From contig JAXHOJ010000046.1 of assembly GCA_034519525.1 (NCBI GenBank), forward strand, positions 1 to 64,000: a stretch of DNA of 64,000 nucleotides, in the 5' to 3' direction. This DNA comes from Gemmobacter sp034519525 (GTDB lineage Bacteria > Pseudomonadota > Alphaproteobacteria > Rhodobacterales > Rhodobacteraceae). A program made the translations under genes and the position numbers. Shown piece after piece: positions 53,370 to 62,083 of the stretch (within the stretch, counting starts at the first letter, position 1; the number at the start of each line of letters is the position of its first letter). Under the pieces are notes generated by a model. The model had not been told where the DNA came from and ran no database searches. It saw only the letters and a list, made by a program, of their open reading frames with translations.

Positions 53370-53873
53370 ATGGGTATGAACCGCGCCATCGACTATAACC
53401 GCGCTGCGAAGTATTTCCTGCTGGCGGATTTCGTCAAAGGCTTCGCGCTGGGGCTGCGCTACTTCTTTGCGCCCAAGGCCACGCTGAACTATCCGCATGA
53501 AAAGGGGCCGCTGTCGCCCCGGTTCCGCGGTGAACATGCGCTGCGCCGCTATCCCAACGGGGAAGAGCGTTGCATCGCCTGCAAGCTGTGCGAGGCGATC
53601 TGCCCGGCGCAGGCCATCACCATCGACGCCGAACCGCGCGAAGACGGCAGCCGCCGCACCACGCGTTACGATATCGACATGACGAAGTGCATTTACTGCG
53701 GTTTCTGCCAGGAAGCCTGCCCGGTGGATGCCATCGTGGAAGGCCCGAACTTCGAATTCTCGACCGAGACCCGTGAAGAGCTGTATTATTCCAAGGAAAA
53801 ACTCCTGGAGAACGGCGCGCGGTGGGAGGCAGAGATTGCCCGCAACCTCGAGCTTGACGCTCCGTATCGGTGA
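53370..53873 (+). CDS. nuoI: NADH-quinone oxidoreductase subunit I
   Basis: This 167-residue 2x[4Fe-4S] ferredoxin-type subunit carries clusters N6a and N6b. The cluster motifs are CIACKLCEAICPAQAI and CIYCGFCQEACPVDAI. The N-terminal RAAKYFLLADFVKGFALG is the amphipathic helix that lies on the membrane. The GTGA at its stop could be a start codon for the following gene. Confidence 0.97.
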   Translation: MGMNRAIDYNRAAKYFLLADFVKGFALGLRYFFAPKATLNYPHEKGPLSPRFRGEHALRRYPNGEERCIACKLCEAICPAQAITIDAEPREDGSRRTTRYDIDMTKCIYCGFCQEACPVDAIVEGPNFEFSTETREELYYSKEKLLENGARWEAEIARNLELDAPYR

Positions 53874-53878
53874 CCCTG

Positions 53879-54289
53879 ATGAACGAAGATTTCACCAAAC
53901 TTTTCAAGACGATGATGGAACAGGGGCAGGAGATGGTCCGCGCCTTCAACCCGTCTTTGGAAAACATGCCGGTGAAAGGCTTCGAGAATTTCTTCCCCAC
54001 CATGACGAAAGACATGATGGAGATGTGGTTCGGGCGCACCTTCAACCGCGAGGGGCTGGATGCGAAAACCCGGCTTCTGGTGACGATTGCGGCGCTGACG
54101 GTTCTGGGCGCCCATGCCGAGGCACAGTTGAAACTGACCATCCGCCATGCACTGGAGGCGGGGGCTACAAAACGCGAGATTGCAGAAGTGATCTGGCAGA
54201 TGAGCATGTTCGGCGGCCTGCCCGCCATGCAGAAGGCGCTTGAGATGGCTCAGGCGGTTTTTGCGGAAACCGAGGAGAAGAACGCATGA
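53879..54289 (+). CDS. Carboxymuconolactone decarboxylase/AhpD-fold protein in the nuo operon
   Basis: This ~136-residue helical protein has a CMD domain: EMWFGRTFNREGLDAKTRLL and HAEAQLKLTIRHALEAGATK, then EIAEVIWQMSMFGGLPAM. It has no cysteine at all, so the CxxC peroxidase chemistry of AhpD is impossible. The N-terminal ~40 residues are helical and unrelated. The start is ATG 53879, or GTG 53870 overlapping the nuoI stop. The stop overlaps the nuoJ ATG by four bases. Its role is unknown; a structural or binding role at complex I is possible. Confidence 0.8.
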   Translation: MNEDFTKLFKTMMEQGQEMVRAFNPSLENMPVKGFENFFPTMTKDMMEMWFGRTFNREGLDAKTRLLVTIAALTVLGAHAEAQLKLTIRHALEAGATKREIAEVIWQMSMFGGLPAMQKALEMAQAVFAETEEKNA

Positions 54290-54900
54290 GCGTTGCGGAT
54301 TACGCCTTTTACAGCTTTGCCGTGGTGACGGTGGCGGCGGGCCTGATGGTGACGGTGTCGCGCAACCCGGTCCATTCGGTTCTGTGGCTTATCCTCTCTT
54401 TCCTGTCTGCTGCCGGGCTGTTCGTGCTGCTGGGCGCCGAATTCGTCGCCATGCTGCTGATCATTGTCTATGTCGGCGCGGTTGCAGTTCTGTTCCTGTT
54501 CGTCGTCATGATGCTGGATGTGGATTTCGAAGAGCTGAAGGGGGAGATGGCCCGCACCATGCCGCTGGCGCTGCTGGTCGGTGTGGTGATCCTGATGCAG
54601 TTTGCCATGGCCTATGCCGCCTGGGTGCAGGCCGACGGGGCGCTTGGCCTGCGTCAGGCCGTGACCCCGGATGCGGGCCAGGTGGAAAACACCAAGGCGC
54701 TGGGTCTGCTGATCTATGACAAATACATCTACCTGTTCCAGGCTTCGGGTCTTGTGCTGCTGGTTGCGATGATCGGTGCCATCGTGCTGACCCTGCGCCA
54801 CCGCAAGGACGTGAAGCGCCAGAATGTGCTGCATCAGATGTGGCGCGACCCGGCGCAGGCAATGGAACTGAAAGACGTGAAACCGGGGCAGGGGCTGTAA
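54286..54900 (+). CDS. nuoJ: NADH-quinone oxidoreductase subunit J
   Basis: This 204-residue membrane subunit has five helices. Signatures are VSRNPVHSVLWLILSFLSAA and FVAMLLIIVYVGAVAVLFLF, the latter including the pi-bulge helix region. A longer C-terminal tail (KRQNVLHQMWRDPAQAMEL) is polar. It begins inside the stop of the CMD gene. Confidence 0.96.
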   Translation: MSVADYAFYSFAVVTVAAGLMVTVSRNPVHSVLWLILSFLSAAGLFVLLGAEFVAMLLIIVYVGAVAVLFLFVVMMLDVDFEELKGEMARTMPLALLVGVVILMQFAMAYAAWVQADGALGLRQAVTPDAGQVENTKALGLLIYDKYIYLFQASGLVLLVAMIGAIVLTLRHRKDVKRQNVLHQMWRDPAQAMELKDVKPGQGL

Positions 54901-54916
54901 GCCTGACCTGAAGAAC

Positions 54917-54932
54917 AAAGGGCGGCCCTTTT
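54917..54932 (+). other. Small hairpin with U-run between nuoJ and nuoK
   Basis: AAAGGG-CGG-CCCTTT followed by one more T forms a 6-base stem with a 3-base loop in the 80-base nuoJ-nuoK gap, the longest gap in the later operon. It may be a weak attenuator, but the stem is short. Confidence 0.3.
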
Positions 54933-54980
54933 CTGGCTGCCGACAAGGAACAACGGGCAACACGACCCGGAGGGACGAGA

Positions 54981-55286
54981 ATGGTAGGACTTGAACATTA
55001 CCTGACGGTGGCGGCTGCGCTGTTCGTCATTGGCATCTTCGGCATCTTCCTGAACCGGAAGAATGTGATCGTCATCCTGATGTCGATCGAACTCATGCTG
55101 CTGGCCGTGAACATCAACCTCGTCGCCTTCTCGTCGTTCCTGGGCGATCTGGTGGGGCAGGTCTTCACCATGTTCGTGCTGACCGTGGCTGCCGCCGAGG
55201 CGGCCATCGGCCTTGCGATCCTTGTCAGCTTCTTCCGCACCCGCGGCACGATCGAAGTTGAAGATGCCAACGTGATGAAAGGCTGA
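54981..55286 (+). CDS. nuoK: NADH-quinone oxidoreductase subunit K
   Basis: This 101-residue MrpC-like membrane subunit has three helices with the proton-path Glu residues in VIVILMSIELMLLAVNINLV and VAAAEAAIGLAILVSFFRTR. The ATG follows GGAGGGACGAG. Confidence 0.97.
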   Translation: MVGLEHYLTVAAALFVIGIFGIFLNRKNVIVILMSIELMLLAVNINLVAFSSFLGDLVGQVFTMFVLTVAAAEAAIGLAILVSFFRTRGTIEVEDANVMKG

Positions 55287-55290
55287 AGCC

Positions 55291-57551
55291 ATGGCCACGA
55301 TCATCCTCCTCGCGCCGCTGGTCGGCGCCCTGATCTGCGGCTTCGGCTGGCGTTTCTTCGGAGAATTTGCCGGGCAGGTGATTGCCACCGCCCTGGTCTT
55401 TCTGGCGGCGATCCTGTCCTGGGTCATCTTCCTGGGCTTCGACGGCGAAACGCAACAGATCGTGCTGCTGCGCTGGATCGAATCCGGCAGCCTTGCCACC
55501 GAATGGGCGATCCGACTGGACCGGCTGACAGCCATCATGCTGGTGGTGGTGAACTCGGTCTCTGCGCTCGTGCACCTCTATTCCTTTGGCTATATGGCGC
55601 ATGACGACAACTGGCACGAGGGCGAGCATTACAAGGCCCGCTTCTTCGCCTATCTGTCGTTCTTCACCTTTGCCATGCTGACGCTCATCACCAGTGACAA
55701 CCTGGTGCAGATGTTCTTCGGCTGGGAAGGCGTGGGTGTCGCCTCGTATCTGCTGATCGGCTTCTACTACCGCAAGCCCTCGGCCAATGCTGCGGCGATG
55801 AAGGCGTTCATCGTCAACCGTGTCGGCGATTTCGGCTTTGCGCATTGGGGATCTTTGCGCTGTTCTTCCTGACCGACAGCATCCGCTTTGATGATGTCTT
55901 TGCCGCAGCGCCCGGTCTGGCCGAAACCAGCCTTGGCTTCCTGTGGACGGAATGGAACGCCGCCAACCTGATCGGGGTGCTGCTGTTCATCGGCGCCATG
56001 GGCAAATCGGCGCAGCTTGGCCTGCACACCTGGCTGCCTGACGCGATGGAAGGGCCGACGCCGGTTTCCGCGCTGATCCACGCCGCAACCATGGTGACGG
56101 CGGGGGTGTTCCTGGTCTGCCGCATGTCGCCGGTGTTTGAATATGCGCCGCAGGCCACCGCCTTCATCACCGTTCTGGGGGCAACCACGGCCTTCTTCGC
56201 GGCGACCGTGGGTCTGGTGCAGAACGATATCAAGCGCGTCATCGCCTATTCCACCTGTTCGCAGCTGGGCTACATGTTCGTGGCGGCTGGTGTGGGCGCC
56301 TATCCGGTGGCGATGTTCCACCTCTTCACCCATGCCTTCTTCAAAGCGATGCTGTTCCTTGGCGCCGGTTCGGTGATCCATGCGACGCATCATGAACAGG
56401 ACATGCGCAACTATGGGGGCCTGAGGAAGAAGATCCCGCTGACCTTCTGGGCGATGATGATCGGTACGCTGGCCATCACCGGCGTGGGCATCCCGCTGAC
56501 GCATTTCGGCTTTGCCGGCTTCCTGTCGAAGGATGCGGTCATCGAAAGCGCCTATGTCGGATCGGATTACGCCTTCTGGCTTCTGGTGATCGCGGCCTGC
56601 ATGACCTCGTTCTATTCCTGGCGCCTGATGTTCCTGACCTTCTATGGCGAAAGCCGGGCACATGGGCATCACGACGCGCACGGCCACGATCATCACGGCC
56701 ATGATGCCCATGGGCATGGCCATGACGATCACGGCCACGGCCACCATGAACCGCATGAAAGCCCGATGGTCATGCTGATCCCGCTGGGGGTGCTGGCTCT
56801 GGGTGCGGTGTTCTCGGGGATGCTTTGGTATAACGTCTTCTTCGGGGACGAGGCCAAGATGCGCGCCTGGTTCGGGATGGAGGCTGTGGCCGAACATCAT
56901 ACCGAAGGCGATCACGCGGCCCCGGCCACGGCCGAAGCGCCTGCTGCCGATCATGCCGCCACCGAAGCTGCGACCGAAACCCATGCCACCATCGAAGCTG
57001 CGCCCGAAGGCCACATGGTTGCCGCTGCGCCCAAAGGCGCGATCAGCATCCTGCCTTATGGCCCGGAAGAGCTGGAAGCGGTGAAGGCGCGCATCGGCTT
57101 CCACGAGGGCGAGGGCCATCACGAGCCGGTCAACATCATCGCCGCCGCCCATTCGGTGCCGAAATGGGTGAAGGTCTCGCCCTTCGTCGCGATGATCCTG
57201 GGTTTCCTGCTGGCCTATCAGTTCTACATCCGCAAACCTGACCTGCCGAAACGTCTGGCTGCCGCGCAGCGCCCGCTTTACGACTTCCTGCTGAACAAGT
57301 GGTATTTCGACGAGCTGTATAACGCTGTCTTCGTGGCGCCTGCGCGCTGGCTGGGGGCCTTCCTCTGGAAGAAGGGCGACGGTGCGGTGATCGACGGGGC
57401 GCTGAACGGCCTGGCTCTGGGCTTCATTCCCTTCGTCACCCGCTTCGTGAACCGGCTGCAGTCGGGTTATATCTTCCACTACGCATTCGCCATGGTTCTG
57501 GGCATCGCTGCCCTGATCACCTGGATGTCGCTCTCGGGGGGCGCGCACTAA
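55291..57551 (+). CDS. nuoL: NADH-quinone oxidoreductase subunit L with a histidine-rich loop (one frameshift)
   Basis: This antiporter-like subunit at the distal membrane arm begins four bases after nuoK. Signatures are FGWEGVGVASYLLIGFYYR, LPDAMEGPTPVSALIHAATM and STCSQLGYMFVAAGVGAYPV. The frame breaks near 55847 (VGDFGFA then LGIFALFFLTDS in the next frame). The rejoined length is about 753 residues, longer than E. coli's 613. Much of the excess is two hydrophilic inserts: a His-rich loop at about 456-487 with 16 His in ~32 residues, and an Ala/His/Glu-rich region at about 530-610. Both precede the last membrane helices. Confidence 0.95.
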
Positions 57552-59093
57552 TGGAAAACGTTCTTTCCATCATTACCTTCATTCCGGCAGTGGCAGCCGC
57601 CGTTCTGGCGCTGTTCCTGCGGGGGAATGATGCGGCGGCGCAGCGCAACGCCAAATGGGTGGCGCTGCTGGCCACCGTCTGCCACCTTCCTCGTGTCGCT
57701 GACGATCCTGACCGGGTTTGATCCGGCCAATACCGGGATGCAGTTCGTTGAAGAATACGACTGGGTTCTGGGTCTGAAATACAAGATGGGCGTCGATGGC
57801 ATTTCGGTGCTGTTCGTGCTGCTGACCACCTTCCTGATGCCGGTCACCATCGCCTCTTGCTGGGGCGTTGAGACGCGGACCAAGGAATACATGATCGCCT
57901 TCCTGATGCTGGAAACGCTGATGCTCGGCGTGTTCTGTGCGCTTGATCTGGTGCTGTTCTACCTGTTCTTCGAAGCGGGTCTGATCCCGATGTTCCTGAT
58001 CATCGGCATCTGGGGTGGCAAGGATCGCATCTACGCGGCGTTCAAGTTCTTCCTCTATACCTTCCTCGGCTCGGTGCTGATGCTGGTGGCGATGATCGCC
58101 ATGTATGTGGATGCGGGCACCACCGATATCGTGGCGCTGCTGTCGCACAGCTTTGCCTCTGAAACCCTGTCGATCGGCGGGTTCCAGATCATCGGCGGTC
58201 TGCAGACGCTGCTGTTCCTGGCCTTCTTTGCCAGCTTCGCGGTGAAGATGCCGATGTGGCCGGTGCATACCTGGCTGCCCGATGCCCACGTTCAGGCGCC
58301 GACCGCCGGTTCCGTCGTGCTGGCGGCCATCCTGCTGAAGATGGGCGGCTACGGCTTCCTGCGCTTCTCGCTGCCGATGTTCCCGGTGGGCGCGGATGTA
58401 ATGAGCGGGATCGTGCTGTGGATGTCGGCCATCGCCATCGTCTATACCTCGCTCGTGGCGCTGGCCCAGCAGGACATGAAAAAGCTGATCGCCTATTCGT
58501 CGGTGGCCCATATGGGCTATGTGACGATGGGGATCTTTGCCGCCAACCAGCAGGGTATCGACGGCGCGATCTTCCAGATGATCAGCCACGGCTTCATCTC
58601 GGGCGCTTTGTTCCTTTGCGTCGGCGTGATCTACGACCGGATGCACACCCGTGACATTGACGCCTATGGCGGCCTTGTCATCCGGATGCCGGCCTATGCG
58701 CTGATCTTCATGTTCTTCACCATGGCCAACGTCGGCCTGCCGGGCACTTCGGGCTTCGTCGGTGAATTCCTGACGCTGATGGGGATCTTCCAGGTCAATA
58801 CCTGGGTGGCCGCTGTCGCGACCTCGGGCGTGATCCTGTCGGCGGCCTATGCGCTGTATCTGTATCGCCGTGTCGTGTTCGGCGATCTGATCAAGGAGGC
58901 GCTGAAATCCATCACCGACATGACCGCACGCGAAAAGGCGATCTTTGCCCCGCTTGTGGTGATGACCCTGCTTCTGGGCGTGTATCCTTCGCTGGTGACC
59001 GACATGATCGGGCCTTCGGTGGAACAGCTTGTGACCGAATACCACGCTGCCATCCCCGCGCCGACCGGCGTGGCGGAAGCGGCAACGCACTGA
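57551..59093 (+). CDS. nuoM: NADH-quinone oxidoreductase subunit M (one frameshift)
   Basis: This ~514-residue antiporter-like subunit starts within the nuoL stop (TAATG). The frame breaks near 57680, inside LLATV then FLVSLTILTGFDPANTG. Signatures are YKMGVDGISVLFVLLTTFLM, FFEAGLIPMFLIIGIWGGKD, VHTWLPDAHVQAPTAGSVVL and YSSVAHMGYVTMGIFAANQQ. The remainder is clean. Confidence 0.96.
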
Positions 59094-59103
59094 GGGCCGA
59101 AAG

Positions 59104-60543
59104 ATGACTGGTTCCGATTTCAACATCGTTCTGCCCGAGGTTGCGCTGGCGCTTTACGCCATGGCCGCCCTGCTGTTCGGCGTATATACCTCCAAGGACA
59201 AGGCCACCGGCCTGCTGACCTGGTCCACCGCCGTGGTCTTTGCGGTGATTGCCGCCTGGATCGCACTTGGCGGTGGCGGCGAACGTGCGGCCTTTGGCGG
59301 CATGTTCATCGACGATCCCTTTGCCCGCTTCTCCAAGGTCACGGTGCTGCTGTCGGCGGCCATCGTTCTGGTGATGAGCGAGGATTACATGCAGCGCCGG
59401 GGTCTGGCGCGGTTCGAATATCCCATCCTGGTTGCCCTGTCCGTTGTCGGCATGATGATGATGGTTTCGGCGGGCGATCTGATGGCGCTGTATGTCGGGC
59501 TGGAACTGCAGTCGCTGGCGCTTTACGTTCTTGCCTCGATCCGCCGTGACAGCGCGAAATCCACCGAGGCCGGCCTGAAATACTTCGTCCTCGGCTCCAT
59601 GTCCTCGGGCCTGCTGCTGTATGGGGCTTCGCTGACCTATGGCTATGCGGGCACCACGCTGTTCTCGGGCATCCTTTCTACCCTGGACGAGGGCGTGCCG
59701 CTGGGCCTGCTGTTCGGTCTGGTGTTCATGCTGTCCGGTCTGGCCTTCAAGGTTTCTGCCGCGCCCTTCCACATGTGGACGCCGGATGTTTACGAAGGCT
59801 CGCCCACGCCTGTGACGGCGTTCTTCGCCACGGCGCCCAAGGTGGCGGCCATGGCCCTGTTCGCCCGTCTGGCGCATGATGCCTTCGGCACCATCAGCGG
59901 TGACTGGCAACAGGTGATCGCGGTCATGTCGCTGCTGTCGATGTTCATCGGTGCCGTGGCGGCGATCGGGCAGAAAGACATCAAGCGTCTGATGGCCTAT
60001 TCGTCCATCGCGCATATGGGCTATGCCCTGCTGGGTCTGGCGGCGGGCACGAGCCTGGGTGTGCAGGCGATGCTGATCTACATGGCGATCTATGTCACCA
60101 TGAACATCGGCACCTTCGCCTTCATCCTGTCGCTGGAAAAAGACGGCAAGCCTGTCACTTCGATTGACTCGCTGAACATGCTGTCGAAGCGCGATCCGAT
60201 GAAGGCCTATGCCGTGCTGGTGCTGATGTTCAGCCTGGCGGGTGTGCCGCCCTTCATTGGCTTCTTCGCCAAATATGCCGTGTGGCAGGCTGCTGTCAGC
60301 GCCGGGCTGACCTGGCTGGTGATCGCCAGCGCCGTGGCTTCGGCCATCGGGGCCTTCTATTACCTGCGCATCGTCTATTTCATGTTCTTCGGCAAGGAAA
60401 CCGATGGCGTGGAAAGCCGGATGAGCGCGGTTCAATGGGTGTCCTTCGTGGCGGCTGTGCTGGTCGTGACCTTCGGTGCGGCGGTGCAGCTGCTGGGCAT
60501 CGAAAGCTGGGCGGCAGTGGCGGCGGAAGCCCTTGTTCGCTGA
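59104..60543 (+). CDS. nuoN: NADH-quinone oxidoreductase subunit N
   Basis: This 479-residue third antiporter-like subunit is the last nuo gene. Signatures are MALYVGLELQSLALYVLASI, KVSAAPFHMWTPDVYEGSPT, MAYSSIAHMGYALLGLAAGT and GVPPFIGFFAKYAVWQAAVS. The frame is intact. Its last bases overlap the probable birA start. Confidence 0.97.
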   Translation: MTGSDFNIVLPEVALALYAMAALLFGVYTSKDKATGLLTWSTAVVFAVIAAWIALGGGGERAAFGGMFIDDPFARFSKVTVLLSAAIVLVMSEDYMQRRGLARFEYPILVALSVVGMMMMVSAGDLMALYVGLELQSLALYVLASIRRDSAKSTEAGLKYFVLGSMSSGLLLYGASLTYGYAGTTLFSGILSTLDEGVPLGLLFGLVFMLSGLAFKVSAAPFHMWTPDVYEGSPTPVTAFFATAPKVAAMALFARLAHDAFGTISGDWQQVIAVMSLLSMFIGAVAAIGQKDIKRLMAYSSIAHMGYALLGLAAGTSLGVQAMLIYMAIYVTMNIGTFAFILSLEKDGKPVTSIDSLNMLSKRDPMKAYAVLVLMFSLAGVPPFIGFFAKYAVWQAAVSAGLTWLVIASAVASAIGAFYYLRIVYFMFFGKETDGVESRMSAVQWVSFVAAVLVVTFGAAVQLLGIESWAAVAAEALVR

Positions 60544-61291
60544 TCCTGTCTGGCCCGAAGGCGTGGCCAGACACGCGCTGCCCTCGGTCGATAGCACCAA
60601 TGCCTATGCGGCATCCCTCGCGCCGGGCCTTACGGGTCCGGCGTGGGTCGTTGCGGGCGAACAGACCGCCGGGCGGGGGCGCCGCGGCAGACCGTGGAAC
60701 AGCCCGCGGGGCAATTTCTACGGCAGCCTGGTGATGAAACCCGAGGGCGCGCCGGATATGGCGGCGCTGCGCAGCTTTACCGCCGCCCTTGCGCTGCACG
60801 ATGCCTGTGTGGGCCTGACCGGGCTGCCGCAGGCCTTTGCCCTGAAATGGCCGAATGACGTGCTGCTGAACGGCGGCAAGCTGGCGGGTATCCTGCTGGA
60901 AAGCAGCGGTGCCGCGGGCCGGGTATCGCATCTGGTGATTGGCATCGGGGTCAACCTGATCGCCGCCCCCCCGGTGGAAGCGGTGGAGGCGGGCGCGGTT
61001 CCGCCGGTCAGTCTGCTGGCCGAAACCGGGCTGCGGGTGATGCCCGAATCCTTCCTGACCCATCTGGCCGCCGCCTTTGCCCATTGGGAAGCCCGGTTCA
61101 CGGCTGATGGGTTTGCCCCCCTGCGCGATGCCTGGCTGGAGCGAGCGGCGCGGCTGGGCGAACGGATCCGCGCCCGCACCGGCACCTCCGAACGTCAGGG
61201 CATCTTTGAAACCATCGACGCCACCGGCGCGCTGGTCCTGAACATCGACGGACGGCGGGAGGCCATTCCCGCCGCCGAGGTCTTTTTCTGA
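60533..61291 (+). CDS. birA: Biotin-[acetyl-CoA-carboxylase] ligase
   Basis: This ~252-residue enzyme attaches biotin to carboxylase carrier domains. The biotinyl-AMP loop GRGRRGRPWNSPRGNFYGSL and the catalytic KWPNDVLLNGGKLAGILLE are clear, and a small C-terminal SH3-like domain follows. No N-terminal helix-turn-helix is present, so it is a non-repressor type. No ATG precedes the conserved part in this frame after 60476; a TTG at 60533, overlapping nuoN by 11 bases, is the likely start. It would modify MccA encoded upstream and acetyl-CoA carboxylase. Confidence 0.9.
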   Translation: MFADPVWPEGVARHALPSVDSTNAYAASLAPGLTGPAWVVAGEQTAGRGRRGRPWNSPRGNFYGSLVMKPEGAPDMAALRSFTAALALHDACVGLTGLPQAFALKWPNDVLLNGGKLAGILLESSGAAGRVSHLVIGIGVNLIAAPPVEAVEAGAVPPVSLLAETGLRVMPESFLTHLAAAFAHWEARFTADGFAPLRDAWLERAARLGERIRARTGTSERQGIFETIDATGALVLNIDGRREAIPAAEVFF

Positions 61292-61303
61292 AAGGCTTGG
61301 CCC

Positions 61304-62083
61304 ATGCTGCTTGCCATCGACTGCGGCAATACCAACACTGTATTTTCGATCTGGGATGGTGCGGCTTTCCGTGCCACCTGGCGGATCGCCACCGATCACA
61401 AGCGCACGGCGGATGAATATTTCGTCTGGCTGTCATCGCTGATGATGCTGACCAAGACCGAAGCGCAGATCACCGAGGCCATCATTTCCAGCACGGTGCC
61501 GCGCGTGGTGTTCAACCTGCGTGTGCTGTGCAACCGTTATTTCGACTGCCGCCCGATCGTGGTGGGCAAGCCGGAATGTGCGTTGCCTGTCGATCCGCGG
61601 GTGGATCAGGGCACCACCGTCGGCCCTGACCGGCTGGTGAACACGGTCGCGGGGTTTGACCGGCATGGCGGCAATCTGATCGTGGTGGATTTCGGCACTG
61701 CCACCACCTTCGATGTGGTGGATACCGACGGCGCCTATATCGGCGGTGTGATCGCCCCCGGTGTCAACCTGAGCCTGGAGGCGCTGCACATGGCCGCCGC
61801 CGCCTTGCCGCATATCGACATCGCCCGCCCGGCCAGCGCCATCGGCACGAATACGGTGGCCTGTATGCAATCTGGCGTGTATTGGGGGTATATCGGGCTT
61901 GTCGAGGGCATCGTGAGGCAAATCCGCGCAGAGCGCGTGATGCCGATGAAAGTCATCGCAACCGGGGGGCTTGCCCCCTTGTTCCAGCAAGGAACCGCGC
62001 TATTCGATTCGGTGGAAGATGATCTGACGATGCACGGCCTCGTTCTCATCCACCGCCACAACAAGGAACTGGAAACCGCATGA
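61304..62083 (+). CDS. coaX: Type III pantothenate kinase
   Basis: This 259-residue cytosolic enzyme phosphorylates pantothenate, the first step to coenzyme A. Family motifs are LLAIDCGNTNTVFSIWDG, VDQGTTVGPDRLVNTVAG, VVDFGTATTFDVVD and GTNTVACMQSGVYWG. The ATG follows AAAGG, 12 bases after birA. Its stop overlaps the rnj start by four bases. Confidence 0.95.
   Translation: MLLAIDCGNTNTVFSIWDGAAFRATWRIATDHKRTADEYFVWLSSLMMLTKTEAQITEAIISSTVPRVVFNLRVLCNRYFDCRPIVVGKPECALPVDPRVDQGTTVGPDRLVNTVAGFDRHGGNLIVVDFGTATTFDVVDTDGAYIGGVIAPGVNLSLEALHMAAAALPHIDIARPASAIGTNTVACMQSGVYWGYIGLVEGIVRQIRAERVMPMKVIATGGLAPLFQQGTALFDSVEDDLTMHGLVLIHRHNKELETA

Noticed and set aside
55767..60600. Several antisense frames of 500-590 codons across nuoL, nuoM and nuoN
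   Set aside because: They are His-rich mirror images of membrane-protein codons, without start signals or family motifs.
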